Source of the DNA: Plotosus lineatus
Taxonomy: Eukaryota; Chordata; Actinopteri; Siluriformes; Plotosidae
Direction: 5' to 3'
NCBI GenBank assembly: GCA_024760905.1
Contig: CM045751.1
Coordinates: 4,701,001-4,765,000 of the forward strand
Length of the DNA: 64,000 nt
The translations under genes were made by a program, and so were the position numbers. Under the pieces are notes generated by a model. It ran no database searches, was not told the origin of the DNA, and was given only the letters and a program-made list of their open reading frames with translations. Below, one piece after another: positions 1-13,201 of the stretch (the stretch's first letter is position 1; the number at the start of each line of letters is the position of its first letter).

Positions 1-325
1 AGGCGCCGGATTGCTGATCCAAAGGTTGGGGGTTCGAGTCCCACTCTCCACAAGGTTGTCACTGTCCCCCCCAGTGCAGCTAACTGGGTTATCAAAGGCC
101 GGCCATGTCTCTCACTGTCTATGGTGTGAGGCATGTAAAAGAACCATTGCTGACTTTCGACAAGAGTAGGCTGCAAAGCCGTCGGCGTGTTTCCGCCCTG
201 TGATGGCCTGGTGAGCTGTCCAGGGTGTACTCTACCCTCGCCCTGAGTTGGTTGGGATGGGCACCAGCCTCCCCGCGACCCTAATTAGGATGAAGCGGTT
301 ACAGAAAATGAACTGATGAAATGAA
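1..325 (+). repeat. SINE-A copy, L2-like tail (head truncated by window edge)
   Basis: Contains the B-box GGTTCGAGTCC, the shared body (GGTTATCAAAGGCCGGCC, AAAGAACCATTGCTGAC) and the tail GCACCAGCCTCCCCGCGACC ... AATGAA. It has body variants otherwise seen in RTE-tailed copies (GAGGCATGTAAAAG, TAGGCTGCAAAG) but carries the L2-like tail. Confidence 0.85.
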
Positions 326-579
326 CATATTTGTACTGGTAACAAAAAGTTTTGTTTTGTAATTACATGTAATATTTAATTTTTGAACTACTTTCTCAGT
401 TCCATACCAATGTTTTGTTCAGAATTGCAATGAAAATTATGCACACAAGATATGCAAATTCACAGACGTCACCAACTTCTCAATAATTTTCTGTGTAAAG
501 TGTCTACATAAAAATATATCTACATATATTCCCTAATTATTATAGCCACTCCCACTGGATATCAGCAATCACATGTTCT

Positions 580-648
580 GATTGGGATGCCCAGCCTCCC
601 CGTCACCATAATTAGGATTAAGCTTTTTGGAAAAATGAATGAATGGAT
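580..648 (+). repeat. L2-like tail fragment
   Basis: Only the terminal CCAGCCTCCCCGTCACC, TAATTAGGATTAAGC and AATGAATGAATGG piece of the SINE-A/repeat-B tail is present. Confidence 0.65.
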
Positions 649-1640
649 GTCCTGATTGGCTAATCTATTGTTAGTAATTAGCTCAAGTGCAATTAATAGT
701 TACAGGAAAAAGCCCCATACAACAACTGTAACTTTAACATCACACAGCAAGAAACAGGCCTTCGGTCCTCATCGTGACTCGATGGCGCTGACACGGAAAG
801 GTTTTACCACTTAATTTAAGGGTCGTTACAAAGATAGAAGATCAAAGAGACCATTCAGTGATACCAACTGACCCCATGGCAATTTCTTTTTGGATATAAT
901 ACACAGGAACATATGAAAGGGAAACATAATTTATATATTTATGGTTGTTTTTAATCACAACAGTAGACAAATAAGCTCACGCCAGTTTTTGGATTGAGCT
1001 CGGTCATAAAGTTGATACGGCTAAACGGACAGGAAATAAAACTTTAAGGATGTGTAACCTTTAAATGGCAGTGCTTTGAAGATCTCGAGAGCAGAAGAAG
1101 CCTGGTAAGCTCTCTAAGCTTACCATTGTTTGGCTGAAATCCTGAGCTTCTCCTTGCACATTAGTTTGAGACTGATGAGTCAGAGGCATCACGACCGATC
1201 AGAGCGAGGCAACGTTAAGTATTCCCGCCCACCCGCAACGCGAAACGGAGAAAGGTGCCTCTTTCTCACAATTCTGCGAGAATAAGAAGCAGGGTGCTTT
1301 TCCACACTTCGGTACAATGACGTGTCACTGACAAAAACACCAAGCCCAGAAGCAGAGGTACACGCCTCTGTTTACACGTCTGGACAACCAGGACACTTCA
1401 GACTGACATCTCAACAACTCAAATTAATTTTTAAGTTGAGTAAGGGTTATTTTCTTTTTCTTTTGTAATCAGCCACAATGGCCTTGTTAAAAACAGACAC
1501 AATCATGATACTAACAGAGACAGAGCACAGTCGTTAGGTTGGAAAATAAATGCAATTGACACAGATTTAGGCATTGGCAAAAGATATCCATAAGTTGTGC
1601 AGCTTTGCTGTTCAAAAGTTATTTTTGTTCTGATGTTCTC

Positions 1641-1770
1641 AATGACTCTGCGATGGCCCGGCGAGCTGTCCGGAGTTTTACCCCGCCTCACCCAGAGTCG
1701 GCTAAGATGGGCGCCAGCCTCCCCGCGACCCTAATTAAGATTAAGCGGTTACCAAATGAATGAATTAATG
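1641..1770 (+). repeat. L2-like tail fragment
   Basis: Matches the SINE-A 3' tail from GCGATGGCCCGGCGAGCTGT to AATGAATGAATT. Head and body are missing. Confidence 0.75.
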
Positions 1771-2771
1771 TTCTCAACTCCGTAGCATCTCTTGCCTGCA
1801 CTGCAATTAGTGTGAATGTAGTTGTTCGATTTTTTTTGCCCAATCAGATTTAAGCATCTATGTGCTGTCATGCCAATCTAATCTGCCTTAGAATCAGCAG
1901 GTGATGTCACTTTAAACTATATTAGCAATGGGGCTGTTTCTTTAACCAATCAGATTTCAGATTCGCCTCAGGACCAACAGCAGAATTTTTCCTTCCTTTG
2001 GTTGGTTGGTTGGCAAAACTAATTGAATAGTCTGTAGTAATCTGCACATTATACATTTGAGTTTGAATTTGTTACGCCTACAATGGCTGATGGAGGAGGA
2101 GTAATTAACTGGGTGTCAGACTTAATTCTTTATATTCCATTTTCAAGGTGGATTTTTACAGGAAAGCTAGACATCATAAGAAGAAGCCGAGGAAGTTGAG
2201 ATAAGGTTTATCCTGTTTAATTTTTGGCTGAGGACCAATTTACACTGGTAAACATTGGCGTAATTGATATAATGCTCAGAGCTACTATCAGAAATGTGTG
2301 AAATTTCTCTCTCGCTCTCTCTGCAATGCCACACCTTTTAATATTGTGTTTTTATATATTATTGAAGGTTTGTATAACTGCGACCTGATAGTGGTGGAAC
2401 AAAGAGGTGGATTGAATACGTCAAGTCACACAGAAAGGCCAGGTACCAAATGCACAGGACGCCACTGGGGTCTAGTTAAGAGTGTGTTTCCTTTCCAGAG
2501 AAAAAAAAAATGTTACCTACATAACACCATAAAGTTACAGAGCTTCATTGAAGCCATATGATTTGTTGAAGGAATAAATTGAGTCACTCTTTTGCATCTG
2601 CTGATGCTCTGCCTCATCTCTCATTTGCATATAAATGAGAATCTTTATATATAACCTCAATCTTCATGTTGAGTGCTGCACGGTCATTGAAATCACAGCA
2701 CTAGGTCACATGTGTACGTACATAGAAAACGAATAGTCATGAAACGCTTTGTGTCCTTCGCGGTGTGATTA

Positions 2772-2936
<165 letters not shown>

Positions 2937-5454
2937 TCATAGTGAGAAACCCGCAAGCTGCATGAAGTCCAGTTTAACCAATGCAGCTATATGATAACAA
3001 CACAGATCCAAACAGCTATTAAAATACTGAGCCTTGTTTCAGTGGCTATTCTGTTTAAAGGATGGGCAAAGCAAAAAACAAAACTTTGTAGAATAAATAA
3101 ATAAAATGACACAATGGGCTCTAGAGGATGCTGTATACTACCTGATTGTTATGGAAAAGTGAACCTCTGTACAAATAAATATTGCTTGAGTAGTGCCATC
3201 ATTCAGGATGTCCATTATAAAAAAAATTAATTAATTAATTAATTAATAATAATAATACTATTGATAATAATATTGATAAAAGTAATAATGACATTATTAA
3301 TTGTAATAATAATGGTAAATGCTTACATTGTGTTTATTATTGTATTCATGTAAACAAAACTCCCTCCTTCTTCTTGATTAAGCCTCATGTTATAATTAGA
3401 ATTAAATTGCATGACTATGAACAAACCTCAAATGAAACAAGCTTCAATTTCTTATTAGCCTTCCGTCTTGAGTCCCATCTGAATGGAACGTGACTTCGAT
3501 AGTTGTCCTGTGCCCATGATTGGCTTTTCAAGTGTCACTGATTTGCATGACAATAGGCAATAACATAGGGGGGAATGAAGACTCATAATTATTTAGATCA
3601 AAACTATAACACCCCCCCCCCAAAAAAAAAAAAAAAAAAAAGAGGGCCACACACCACCACTCAGACTCACACAGAATAATTAGTCATAATAACAATAAAA
3701 AACACGTAAAATATGACTCGGGTAGACAAGCAAACATTCTCTGAGCAAACCACAAACTTGTTCTTGAACAAAGAACATGAACTTGTTAAACGGATCATTA
3801 AACTAACAAGACAGACGATACAAATGAACATGGAAATTAGCAAGTGAACAGCAAGAGACGAGGGGAGGGGTTATCAGTGTTAACCTTTCCTGCTTTCACT
3901 CCAGACTGTCGGAAAATGCGGGGGAGATTTATTTATTTCCTTTCGAGCTGAAGTAGATTTAGCGGCACAGGATCCTCTTTACTCATAACATCCACCTCAG
4001 GGACCTCACAAACCGAAGCTCCACCTTTAGGCAGTGCCGGAATTTTTGTATTACTAAATGTGGAAAAGCAGAGAAAATAAATATAATTTTACATATTATG
4101 TAAATCATTAGTATGAAGGTCAAATAGAACTATATGGCAACACCATATTGTCTTCTAATAATAAAGGATTGACTTTATTTCATTTATTTTCGGAAGGCGT
4201 TGCTCCAACAGGAAAACAGGGTGTGTGGTATGTTAAGATGAGTTTTGAATGTTGTAAAAGGGGAAATGGAACAATAGTACAGCGAATTTTGAGGTAGTTA
4301 TGGAGCTAAAATTATGCTTATTGAAAGCAATCCATCACCCAAGTGGATTTTCCCACAACCCCACCCCTCATACTACAATTTCCCACATGTAATTTTTTTA
4401 TCCAATAACCAGTACGCTAAATATTTCACAAAACACAGGATTTCTCCATCCGTCCACGCATCCCCTATATATGTGCGCCTATGGAGCCACTCACATTTAC
4501 ATCCATCCATCCATCTACCCATCCCTTCATAACTACATCCATCTACCTATTCATCCACCCCTGTCCATCACCAATCTGCATATCTAATGATCCACATCAA
4601 TAAAGCCTCCACCCATTTGCTTGTGCATTTGAAGGCCCCTTACAGAACCTTACAATAGATTCAGGTCCAATTCAAAAAGCAATCACAGTAATGTATTGGG
4701 GGGAATGCCACACTAGCCAAAAATTAGTCCAGGATCCCTTGAGGAGCAGTCATTTTCTAAGAGTATAATGATCCACCACTTTATCTATTCATCTACCCAA
4801 GTAATTCATCTACCCATCTGTCAGAATGATCAACTCTACTCAATCACAGGTCCCAGCCAACTTCCTCATTCCAGAAGCAAAAACTCTGTCAACACTGGCA
4901 GCACAACTTTCCTGCTCACAGAGGTGTCAAACATCCAGCTGTAAAATCTAATGGAGCAAACGGAGGTACAGCTGTTGGGAAACATGTAACGGCAAAGAAA
5001 AACACACATTCCACAGATGGTTTGAGAAAATACAATTATAAGCTACATTAAAACAAAATTAGCAGCACTATTCATCTGTACTGATTAGGTCCCTGACAGT
5101 TGGGCCACGGATCTTCTGGGTTTTAATTATAAAAACTCTGAATCATTGCCAACGATCAGCTGACACTAACCTCTGTTTTTGCCCAAGTCAGCATGTCATA
5201 GGAAACTGTTTCTGTTTTGGATATTTTGTTCTGCGTGTGACTCGATACTAAGGTTACTAAAGCTCACAGCCAACATTTGACATGTACTTGATTGGGTCTC
5301 TTCCTGTTTTTCAGTTTGACTGAGTCAGGGGTAAGAAGGACATCATTCCTGCCACTTCATGAGGAAGAAAAGCACTTGCTATACTCTAACAGATCTCATG
5401 TTTGGACATCAGTTCATTTTCAAATGCTTGAAAATTAATGTCAAATATTTCTTT

Positions 5455-5582
5455 TTACATTTATACATTCATGGCATTTGTCAAATACTCTGCTCCAGAG
5501 CGACTTGCGTTTCTCATTTGTACACAGTTGAGCAATTGAGGGTTAAGGGCTCAATGGCCCAACAGTTGCAGCTTGGTGAAAA
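5455..5582 (-). repeat. tRNA-headed repeat E fragment (ACATTTATGGCATTT type)
   Basis: CATTCATGGCATTTGTC, CCAGAGCGACTTGCG, GAGCAATTGAGGGTTAAGGG. This is the reverse complement of the block order in the copy at 30886. It belongs to a family widespread in teleosts. Confidence 0.65.
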
Positions 5583-5616
5583 TAAATGATTTCAAAAAGA
5601 GAAAACTGTAGATAGA

Positions 5617-5953
5617 GCAGTGGTGGCCTGGGGGTAAGGTGCTGGATCACTGATCCCAATGTTGGGTGTCAAGCCCCGCTATCAACGGGTTGTCACTGTC
5701 CCCCACAGTGCAGCTAACTGGGTTATCAAAGGCCGGCCATGTCTCTCACTGTCTATGGTGAGAGGTTCATGTAAAAGAACCATTCCTGACTTTCGACAAG
5801 AGTAGCTGCATAGTCGTCAGCGTGTTTCTGCCCAGCAATGGCCTGGCAAGCTGTCCAGGGTGTACTCTGCACTCTTGCCAAGGGTCCTCTGAGATGGGCG
5901 CCAGCATCCCTGCTCATTAGGATTAATCAGTTCAGAAAATGAATGAATGAATA
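5617..5953 (+). repeat. SINE-A copy, L2-like tail, full length
   Basis: Starts GCAGTGGTGGCCTGGGGGTAA (A-box region), with a degenerate B-box at about 5668-5680. The body has the two adjacent hairpins CTCTCAC/GTGAGAG and GGTTC/GAACC. It ends GAATGAATGAATAA. Confidence 0.88.
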
Positions 5954-6722
5954 ACAGATTTCTTAGAAACGCCTCCATTTGAAAATCTCTCATCAACTAC
6001 CAAGCACCGTGAATGAAGGTGACCATGTGCTTCCTCCAAGACTGACCTTTTTTTTTAAATTTAAACTGCTGATCAGTCAGGGTCAGAAGTGATGTATCAA
6101 AAACAAAGCACTGTGATTGCCTCGTGTCACTTGTATGTGACAGGGAAGACAGCGTATGCCATCCCTCCCTCCCAAGAGTTCTGCCAATTAGTTCCCATAA
6201 GCTCTTGGGGAGTAGAACCCAGTGCTCGAACTTGAAAACCTCAGATGGCAGAGCGAACACTTTTCTGTTGTGCCACATGGGTGCAAAATCCTAATCTTGG
6301 TCAAGACACATGATGAATATTTCTGAGTGATGACTGAAACTTCTGAGTGATTGCCTCCAAAGATCCTGTGAAGTCAGTCCCGAACCCTCTGGGTTAGTGA
6401 GAGCTTTAGTGTGTTGCCCAGTTTCATAACGCTGGTTCCCCTGAAAACTAATTAACTAGATTATAAATTGGTTGCCAGCATAACACAAAAAGCTTGCTCA
6501 TGAAATTCATTATTGCTAAATGAGATAAACAGCACCATAGTCTTTTCTGGCAAGGTTTGACATAATTTAATGTCCAATCTATGAAGATTAATTAAAGCTA
6601 GTAACATTCACTCTAGCTTTAAACAGATTGTGCTGTGGCTGATATATGTGGTGTAACAGGTTTTGGGATATAAAACAAACATTCCAGTATTGAGGTGTGT
6701 CACAAATACATGGATTATTCAA

Positions 6723-7050
6723 TCATTCACTCATTTTCTGAACCACTTAATCCTAATTAGGGTCGCGGAGAGGCTGGTGCCCATCTCGGCCAGCTCTGGG
6801 CAAGGGTAGAGTACACATTGGACAGCTCGCCAGGCCATCGCAGGGCAGAAACACGCTGATGGCTATGCAGCACCTCTTGTCTAAAGTCACCAATGGTTCT
6901 TTTACATGAACCTAATACCAGACAGTGAGATACATGGCCGGCCTTTGATAACCCAGTTAGCTGCACTGGGGATACTGCAGTGACAACCATTGAGAGTGGT
7001 GCTTGAACCCCCAACCTTAGGATCGGTAATCCAGCACCTTTCTACCAGGC

Positions 7051-7052
<2 letters not shown>
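6723..7052 (-). repeat. SINE-A copy, L2-like tail
   Basis: Reverse-strand full-length copy. The tail ATTCATTTTC-type end is at the left and the head ends CTACCAGGCC at the right, where it abuts an (ATT)n tract (7051-7085). Confidence 0.85.
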
Positions 7053-7085
<33 letters not shown>

Positions 7086-7088
<3 letters not shown>

Positions 7089-7520
7089 GTAGCCGCCGAC
7101 TTACACCTGCACAGCTTATGGCTTTTCGACTTCACGACCACCCATGGACTTAAAAAAAAAAAAAAGATAAATAGCTTATATACTGTACTTGTGTATCATG
7201 TATGTGAACATCACCAGCCTGGCCGGACTGAATCGAGCTTGTGAGGATCAAATGGGCGAAACCATGTACATGTATAAGATGCTGGATCACTGATCCCGAG
7301 ATTGGGGGTTCAAGCCCCATTATCAACAGGTTATCACTGAAAACAAAATTTTGAAACGAACTTGTAGAAAGGTCCAGTATATACTGTACATACTAGTAGT
7401 AATAATACACATAAAGACCCGACTTACACACAAACCGTCTTACGACCTATTGGGCAGAAGAAATGCGGTTGAAAGTCGGACACTACATGTACTACATTGC
7501 AGTGAAATTAGAAAACTGCA
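7086..7520. mobile_element. Possible Tigger-like DNA transposon remnant interrupted by a SINE-A fragment
   Basis: The left part has GCCGACTTACACCTGC and TTTTCGACTTCACGACCACC, and the right part has CCGACTTACACACAAACC and GGTTGAAAGTCGG. The opposing CGACTTAC / GTAAGTCG-type strings resemble terminal inverted repeats of pogo/Tigger-like nonautonomous elements. A 64-bp SINE-A head fragment (7277-7340) sits in the middle. Ends were not resolved. Confidence 0.35.
7277..7340 (+). repeat. SINE-A head fragment
   Basis: The segment GATGCTGGATCACTGATCCC ... GGGGGTTCAAGCCCC matches the tRNA-like head (including the B-box) and stops shortly after. Confidence 0.7.
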
Positions 7521-8319
7521 TACTGTCATGTAATAGTATCGTTAAAATATCATGAATTTTAAATTTCTTTCAATGGGAGTAATATGCTCACAAAATATTT
7601 GGACCAAGATTATTTCTGCTCTTGCATTTCGACTGAGTCACAATCACTGTCACTTTGTTTTGATCCTTTTCCACTGACGGGAATCACAAGCAGAGCTCAC
7701 ACTGAAAGCTATTTTTCTCTTCTGTGTTTTGTTTATGAGCCTCATCAACTTCGTAACTCTATTTACTTTCTCTAATTTCAAGAACTGTACTGATCTCGGC
7801 AGTTTCTCTTCATGTTTTATTTTCTGTTTTTCTTCTTTTAGTTAGTTTTTATATGTGCCGTAAGCACTGATGTGAGATTATTTTCATTGCTGTGGAGCCT
7901 AAGATCTGCGCTTTTCACACATTTTATCCTTAAAACAGTTTTGATGACAGCCACAGCTTCAGTTAATTACAGTCATTTTTGTTCTATCCTTTTCTATGAT
8001 GTCATCCATAATGTTCAATGTTAAATCTATCAGTGGTCCTAAGAAAATAGTCAGTACTGATGTCACTAGTTTTTCAGAGCAGGGGACCTTACCCAGTTGA
8101 AGCTCTCATAACTTTACCCAAAACCCAGTGTTAATCTGGTCATCTCCATTTCAATCTGATGCCAAATCCTTCATGCAACTCCGAGATGTCTGGCTTTCTC
8201 AGCCATATTCCCCATTTACCACTGTTTTTTTTTTCTTTTCCCAGACTCGTTTAGCCATTCCCACCTCCATTTATTTCTAGACGCCATTTCCTCTTCTTTT
8301 GTAATTCAGCCTTCAAGGG

Positions 8320-8654
8320 TGCAGTGGTGGCCTGGTGCTGGATGACTGAGCTGAAGGTTGGGGGTTCAAGCCCCACTGTCAACGATTGTCACTGCTGTCC
8401 CCCCCGGTACAGCTAACTGGGTTATCAAAGGCCGGCCGTGTCTATCACTGCCTGTGGTGGGAAGTTCAAGTATAAGAACCATTGCTGACTTTCGTCAAGA
8501 GTAGGCTGCAAAGCCGTCAGTGTGCGTCTACCCTGCGATGGCCTGGAGAGCTGTCCACGATGTACTCTACCCTCGTCCAGAGTCAACTGAGATGGGCACC
8601 AGCCTACCCATGACCGTAATTAGCATCAAGCAGTTCAGAAAATGAATGAATGTA
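8320..8654 (+). repeat. SINE-A copy, L2-like tail
   Basis: Full-length copy with head GCAGTGGTGGCCTGGTG, a short deletion in the D/anticodon part, B-box GGGGTTCAAGCCCC, the body and an AATGAATGAATG end. Confidence 0.87.
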
Positions 8655-9816
8655 GCCTTCCGATAAAAACTTCATTTTGACAGTATTTATTGCGAGCAAT
8701 GATGCCGTATTCTAAGCAGCAACCAGAGGCAGCGTATGTTTATTTATGTGTCGCAAACCAAAACAACACATTTTATAATAGCTACACTTTAACTGGACAG
8801 TTAGTTGTAGTGAGCCAATCAAAAACACCATTGTAACTTGCAACAGAAAAATGAGGAATCCTGGGAACGACTCTCCGTGCTTTGTTTTTTTTTTTCGTTT
8901 TGTTTTGTTTTGTTTTGTTTTTGCCGAACAGCATGCTTACGTGTTTTCACGGAAACAACAGCATTCACATTGTGTAATCCTCTGATTCACCAGGCTTGTC
9001 ACAGCCATTCGGAAGTAAATGTGTTAGACGGTGTTCATCATGAAAATAGAAATGACATAATGCAGACTGAGCCCGGTACCGTGGACCATTTACGTGGACA
9101 AATTGTTATTTACAAGTTACATCCTCTTAAAACGTAAATTTCCCTAAACGGAATGCCATTTGTATTTGGGAGTATCATGTATCAACTCAACCTCTGTGAC
9201 CAAACTGTGAATCGAAGCCAAGGCCATGCAAATACCACATATCTGGCAGAGCAAAAGGTTTCTGAGCAGCAACCTCTTACAGCAACTTAACCAGGAAGCC
9301 TTCAGCACTCATGGCATGAAGGCCCACATAAAAACAAAAGCTTTGTTATGTAATGTGTCCTGAGTGCAGAAGGTATTTATTAACGATACTGTAATTAAGG
9401 AGTGTTTTCGACATTGTTGTGAATGAAAGTCTTCTGCACTGCAGGTAAGGAACACACTTCTGGGCAGTTAAGGAATTCTTTCTGTACCAGAGTTTAAAAA
9501 TACAAAAGGCATTAACCACATAAAAGACATACAAATTCATAATAGTCAAAGAGTTTATATGCAAATTAGATGACAAAGACAAAAAGTACCAGTTGGCCAA
9601 TAGTGTCTTGGCTGGAACACTGCAGTTTTAAGAGTTTCCTTTCCGCTCTCATCTGTACAGTAGAAATAAAATCTCTTATGTAACTTCTGTCAGAATTCTT
9701 CCAGTCACTGAGGATTTTTAGTAAAAATTATAATATATTTATTTATTTTATATTTAAAAGCAGCTGCATTTTATGTTGTAAAGTCTTCTTGAGTTTTCAA
9801 ACGAAGCATATCAATT

Positions 9817-10162
9817 ATTCATTCATTCATTTTCTGAACTGCTTAATGATAATTAAGGGAGGCTGGCACCCATCTCAGCCGACTCTGGGCAGAGGTAGGA
9901 GCGGGGTACACCTTGGACAGCTCGCCAGGCCATTGCCGGGCCAGCCAACACTCACACAACCATTCACACTCACACCTGGAGGAGATTTGTAACAGCCAGT
10001 TAACCTACTGTGCATGTTTTTGGACTGAAGGAAAAAACAGAGAACCCGAAGGAAACCCACACAAGCACATGAGAACATGCAAATTCCGCACAGAAATGCC
10101 CGAGCTGGGAATCAAACCCTTGCTGTGAAGCAAACATGCATGCCACTGTGCCACCCATGAAG
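9817..10162 (-). repeat. Repeat-B copy (L2-tailed, tRNA-like head)
   Basis: Reverse-strand full-length copy. The tail ATTCATTTTCTGAAC is at the left and the head GTGCCACCCATG at the right. Internal landmarks include the CACAGCAAGG-type and TCCAAAAACATGCA-type blocks. Confidence 0.83.
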
Positions 10163-10302
10163 CATGTCTTTGTTTTTTTTTGTTTTGTTTTTAATAATTA
10201 GGCCAGATTTGGTGGCGACACTGATTAATTAAATTTGAATGACAAGTTTTATAGGAAAAAAACAGAGAAAAATAAATAAATTACCAAAATAAACTTCTTA
10301 GC

Positions 10303-10428
<126 letters not shown>

Positions 10429-10682
10429 ATATAGAAAAGCTATAAGCTAAACTCTCCACATGTTTTTCCAGGTAACAGAGAACTTGAGTGTGCTGTCAGG
10501 AAGATGGTTTGAGTTGGTTACAAATATCACGCAATGTAAATTCATCAATTTGTTGCATTTTTGTTTGTTTGTTTTTTTGTTGTTTTTTTTTTACCAAGAA
10601 CATCAGTGACATGTTTTATCATTAAATGCAGCTTAAATAAGCTCTTGAGTGGAAGTTCAAGTTGTTTTAATTATCAAAGATT

Positions 10683-10922
10683 AGTGCACCTAACTGGGTT
10701 ATCAAAGGCAGGCCACGTCTCTCATTGTCGATGGTGAGAGGCATGTAAAAGAACCATTGCTAACCTTCGTAAAAGAGTAGGCTGCAAAGCCATCAGCGTG
10801 TTTCTATCCCTTGCTAAAAGAGTTGTGTCAAGAAGGGCATCCGACGCAAAAACCTATGCCAAATTAAAACGTGCGAATCATTCGCTGTGGCGACGCTTGA
10901 TAAAGGGAAAAGCCGAAAGGAA
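10683..10922 (+). repeat. SINE-A copy, RTE-like tail, 5'-truncated
   Basis: Starts within the body (GTGCACCTAACTGGG) and switches after CAGCGTGTTTCTATCCC to the tail AGAAGGGCATCCGACG ... TTCGCTGTGGCGACGC ... AAAGCCGAAAGGAAATC. Confidence 0.87.
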
Positions 10923-10949
10923 ATCTCTCTATCAGTAGAGCAACTCAGT

Positions 10950-11262
10950 GCTGTAGTGGTTAACAGGTTCATCTCACAGTAAGAAGGTTCTGGGTTTGAT
11001 TGTGGGCTAAAGTGTGGAAATTAAACTGGACTTTACATGTTCTCCACGTACTTGTGCAGGTTTCCTCCGGATGCTCTGATTTCCCACCTACAGTCCAAAG
11101 AAAAGCTCACTGATTCTAGATGTGAGAGCAAATGAGTGTGTGTATGTGTGCTGGCCTCGCAGTGATACAGCAAGTGAGTCAGGGTGCATCCCACCTTTGC
11201 CTGGTGTCAGCTCAGATAGGCTCCAGCCTCCCTGTGACCCTGGTGTAGGCTAGTTAGATTAA
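10950..11262 (+). repeat. Repeat-B copy
   Basis: GTAGTGGTTAACAGGTTCAT, CACAGTAAGAAGGTTCTGGG, and a tail ending ATAGGCTCCAGCCTCCC. It directly follows the RTE-tailed SINE-A copy at 10683-10922. Confidence 0.8.
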
Positions 11263-11417
11263 AATTGGTTTCTTCATTCAAGCAGATTGCAATCTGAACA
11301 AAACCGACTAAATTCCAGAAACCAAAAGCCTTATTTATAAAATGTTTGCAGTGGGATTTCAGTATAAAATTCACAGAATTGTTTTGGATTTTGAATGTTT
11401 TGTATAATTTGCTTGTA

Positions 11418-11782
11418 CAGGGATCCCTCATTTTATGTGGTTAATTGGGACCGAGATCCCCACGCGACCAGCGAAATCCATGAAGTAGGATCACCCCCCC
11501 CTCGACTGACGTATATGTACATGTATATGTGTATACAATATCAATAAATACATATCCAATGCTATAAATGGTTATAATAATTAAACATAAAAAAACCAAG
11601 GTGTAAATAAAATATAAATACACAGGTGCAACAATGTAAGTAGTTTTCATGGGAGATTTTGGGTTGGTTTTTGTTTTGTGTTGGTTTAAGTTGGTTTTTT
11701 TTTGCATAATTGGCTTTGTTTTTGTGGCATTTTCCTTAACTTTGTCCCCTTTTCTTCCTTAATTTCCTTATATTTTAATTCA

Positions 11783-11838
<56 letters not shown>

Positions 11839-11866
11839 TTTTTAAATGCGATGCACTGAAGCCACA
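11418..11866 (+). mobile_element. MITE-D copy 1 (TIR CAGGGATCCCTCA..., TA target)
   Basis: The 5' end CAGGGATCCCTCATTTTATG follows a TA dinucleotide. Internal blocks GGGACCGAGATCCCC, CATGAAGTAGGATCACC, CTATAAATGGTTATAATAA and CCTTAACTTTGTCCCC are shared with copies 2-4. The 3' inverted end is lost just after GATGCACTGAAGC. An internal TA tract lies at 11788-11830. Confidence 0.8.
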
Positions 11867-13076
11867 TTAATTGAAGTGCAAAGTACATAAAAAATAGACA
11901 TGCATGTTTGTCTGAATATTTTCGTATTGAATGAATATATATATATATTTCACAAGCCTGACACAATTTCTGTGTTTTAAAATAGTAAGAATAATCTACG
12001 TGCATGCATGAAGTGTATAGTTTGGTAATTTAAAGATGTTCTAGTAATTATTAACAGGAACTTTGGGGATATTTTTGGTTCATGGTTTTTTAGGACTTTA
12101 TCTGCAATACTATAAAATCCACTATGCAGAAGACAACACACTTCACCCTTGAGTTGGTTATGCTAACTGAATTATTTGGGTTTTTTTTTTTTGGTGCCTT
12201 GACACAATTAGGTTGCTTTTTTTTTTAAGGGAAATAGTCTTTCCAAGAGAATTCTACAGTACAGCTTCAGCAAAAAATAAATAAAATTCACAGAGTGCAC
12301 ACTGAATTGTACCACCAGAGCCACCGAGTTATAAAGGCGCCAATTATGCTGCCACATTGGTAAATATATCAATTAATTAAAAAATCCATAAATAAAATCA
12401 GATTCATGGTGTTACTACTATTTGCGACCCATCACAACAAAATAATTTTGAGCTATTGGTTCCATTTTGTTGCTGATACCCTAAGTGTCAAAATGACAAA
12501 TTTTCGAACATACAACATGATACTAGTTGTGAAGTAATTAAAACCTTCCAGGAATTTTCAGCCTTTTTATTGTGCAACTTTTGAGACAATTGTGTTAAAA
12601 CTTCAATAATGTGTTTGATCATTTCCACCTTCATACCCACTACTGTGGTGGGTCACAGTTCATTAACTAGTAGCAGCTTGGACTTGGTGTTGTTCCGGTT
12701 AAGTCAGGGCAGGTCTACATGTGAATGTAAACTCAGGTTAGTGAGTTTTCTTTCATTAATAGGTAAACAAAGTCAAAATGTAATTTAGCCTCATCGTCAG
12801 CAAACCCACAAGGGGTCGAGCAACGTCTGAGGTACACAAGGACCAACACGTAACATGAAAAATGCATATAGAGGAGAAGACGCCAGGCCTATTTCTTCTA
12901 CACTGGTGCTGTGTAAGGTGGTAGAGGTGGTGCATAATCAGAAGTCATGTGAATATGACAGGAAACATGGCGCGTGCACATGCGAGAAGATGACGAGAAA
13001 TTTTGTCAGTCGCGGTGCATTCTGGGAACTGAGTCCAGGATGGACTGGTGATGCAGATTCCTTCTCTTTCGACAAC

Positions 13077-13135
13077 GACAAATCAGACAGTACAGGTACA
13101 AATCAAACACGACAAATCAGACAGTACAGGTACAG
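13077..13135. repeat. Short tandem duplication, 34-bp period
   Basis: GACAAATCAGACAGTACAGG begins at 13077 and again at 13111. Confidence 0.85.
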
Positions 13136-13201
13136 TTTTAGATTAAAAAGCAGCACTGGTCTGGTGTGAATGCTAATATGATTAGAGCATGTTTTAGTAT
13201 A

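Noticed and set aside
1170..1203. CTGATGAGTC...GAC resembling a classic hammerhead core
   Set aside because: The downstream GAAA is missing (ACGACCGATCAG), so the catalytic core is incomplete.
12855..13169. 104-codon open frame
   Set aside because: It includes a recent 34-bp tandem duplication and shows no family resemblance. Treated as chance.
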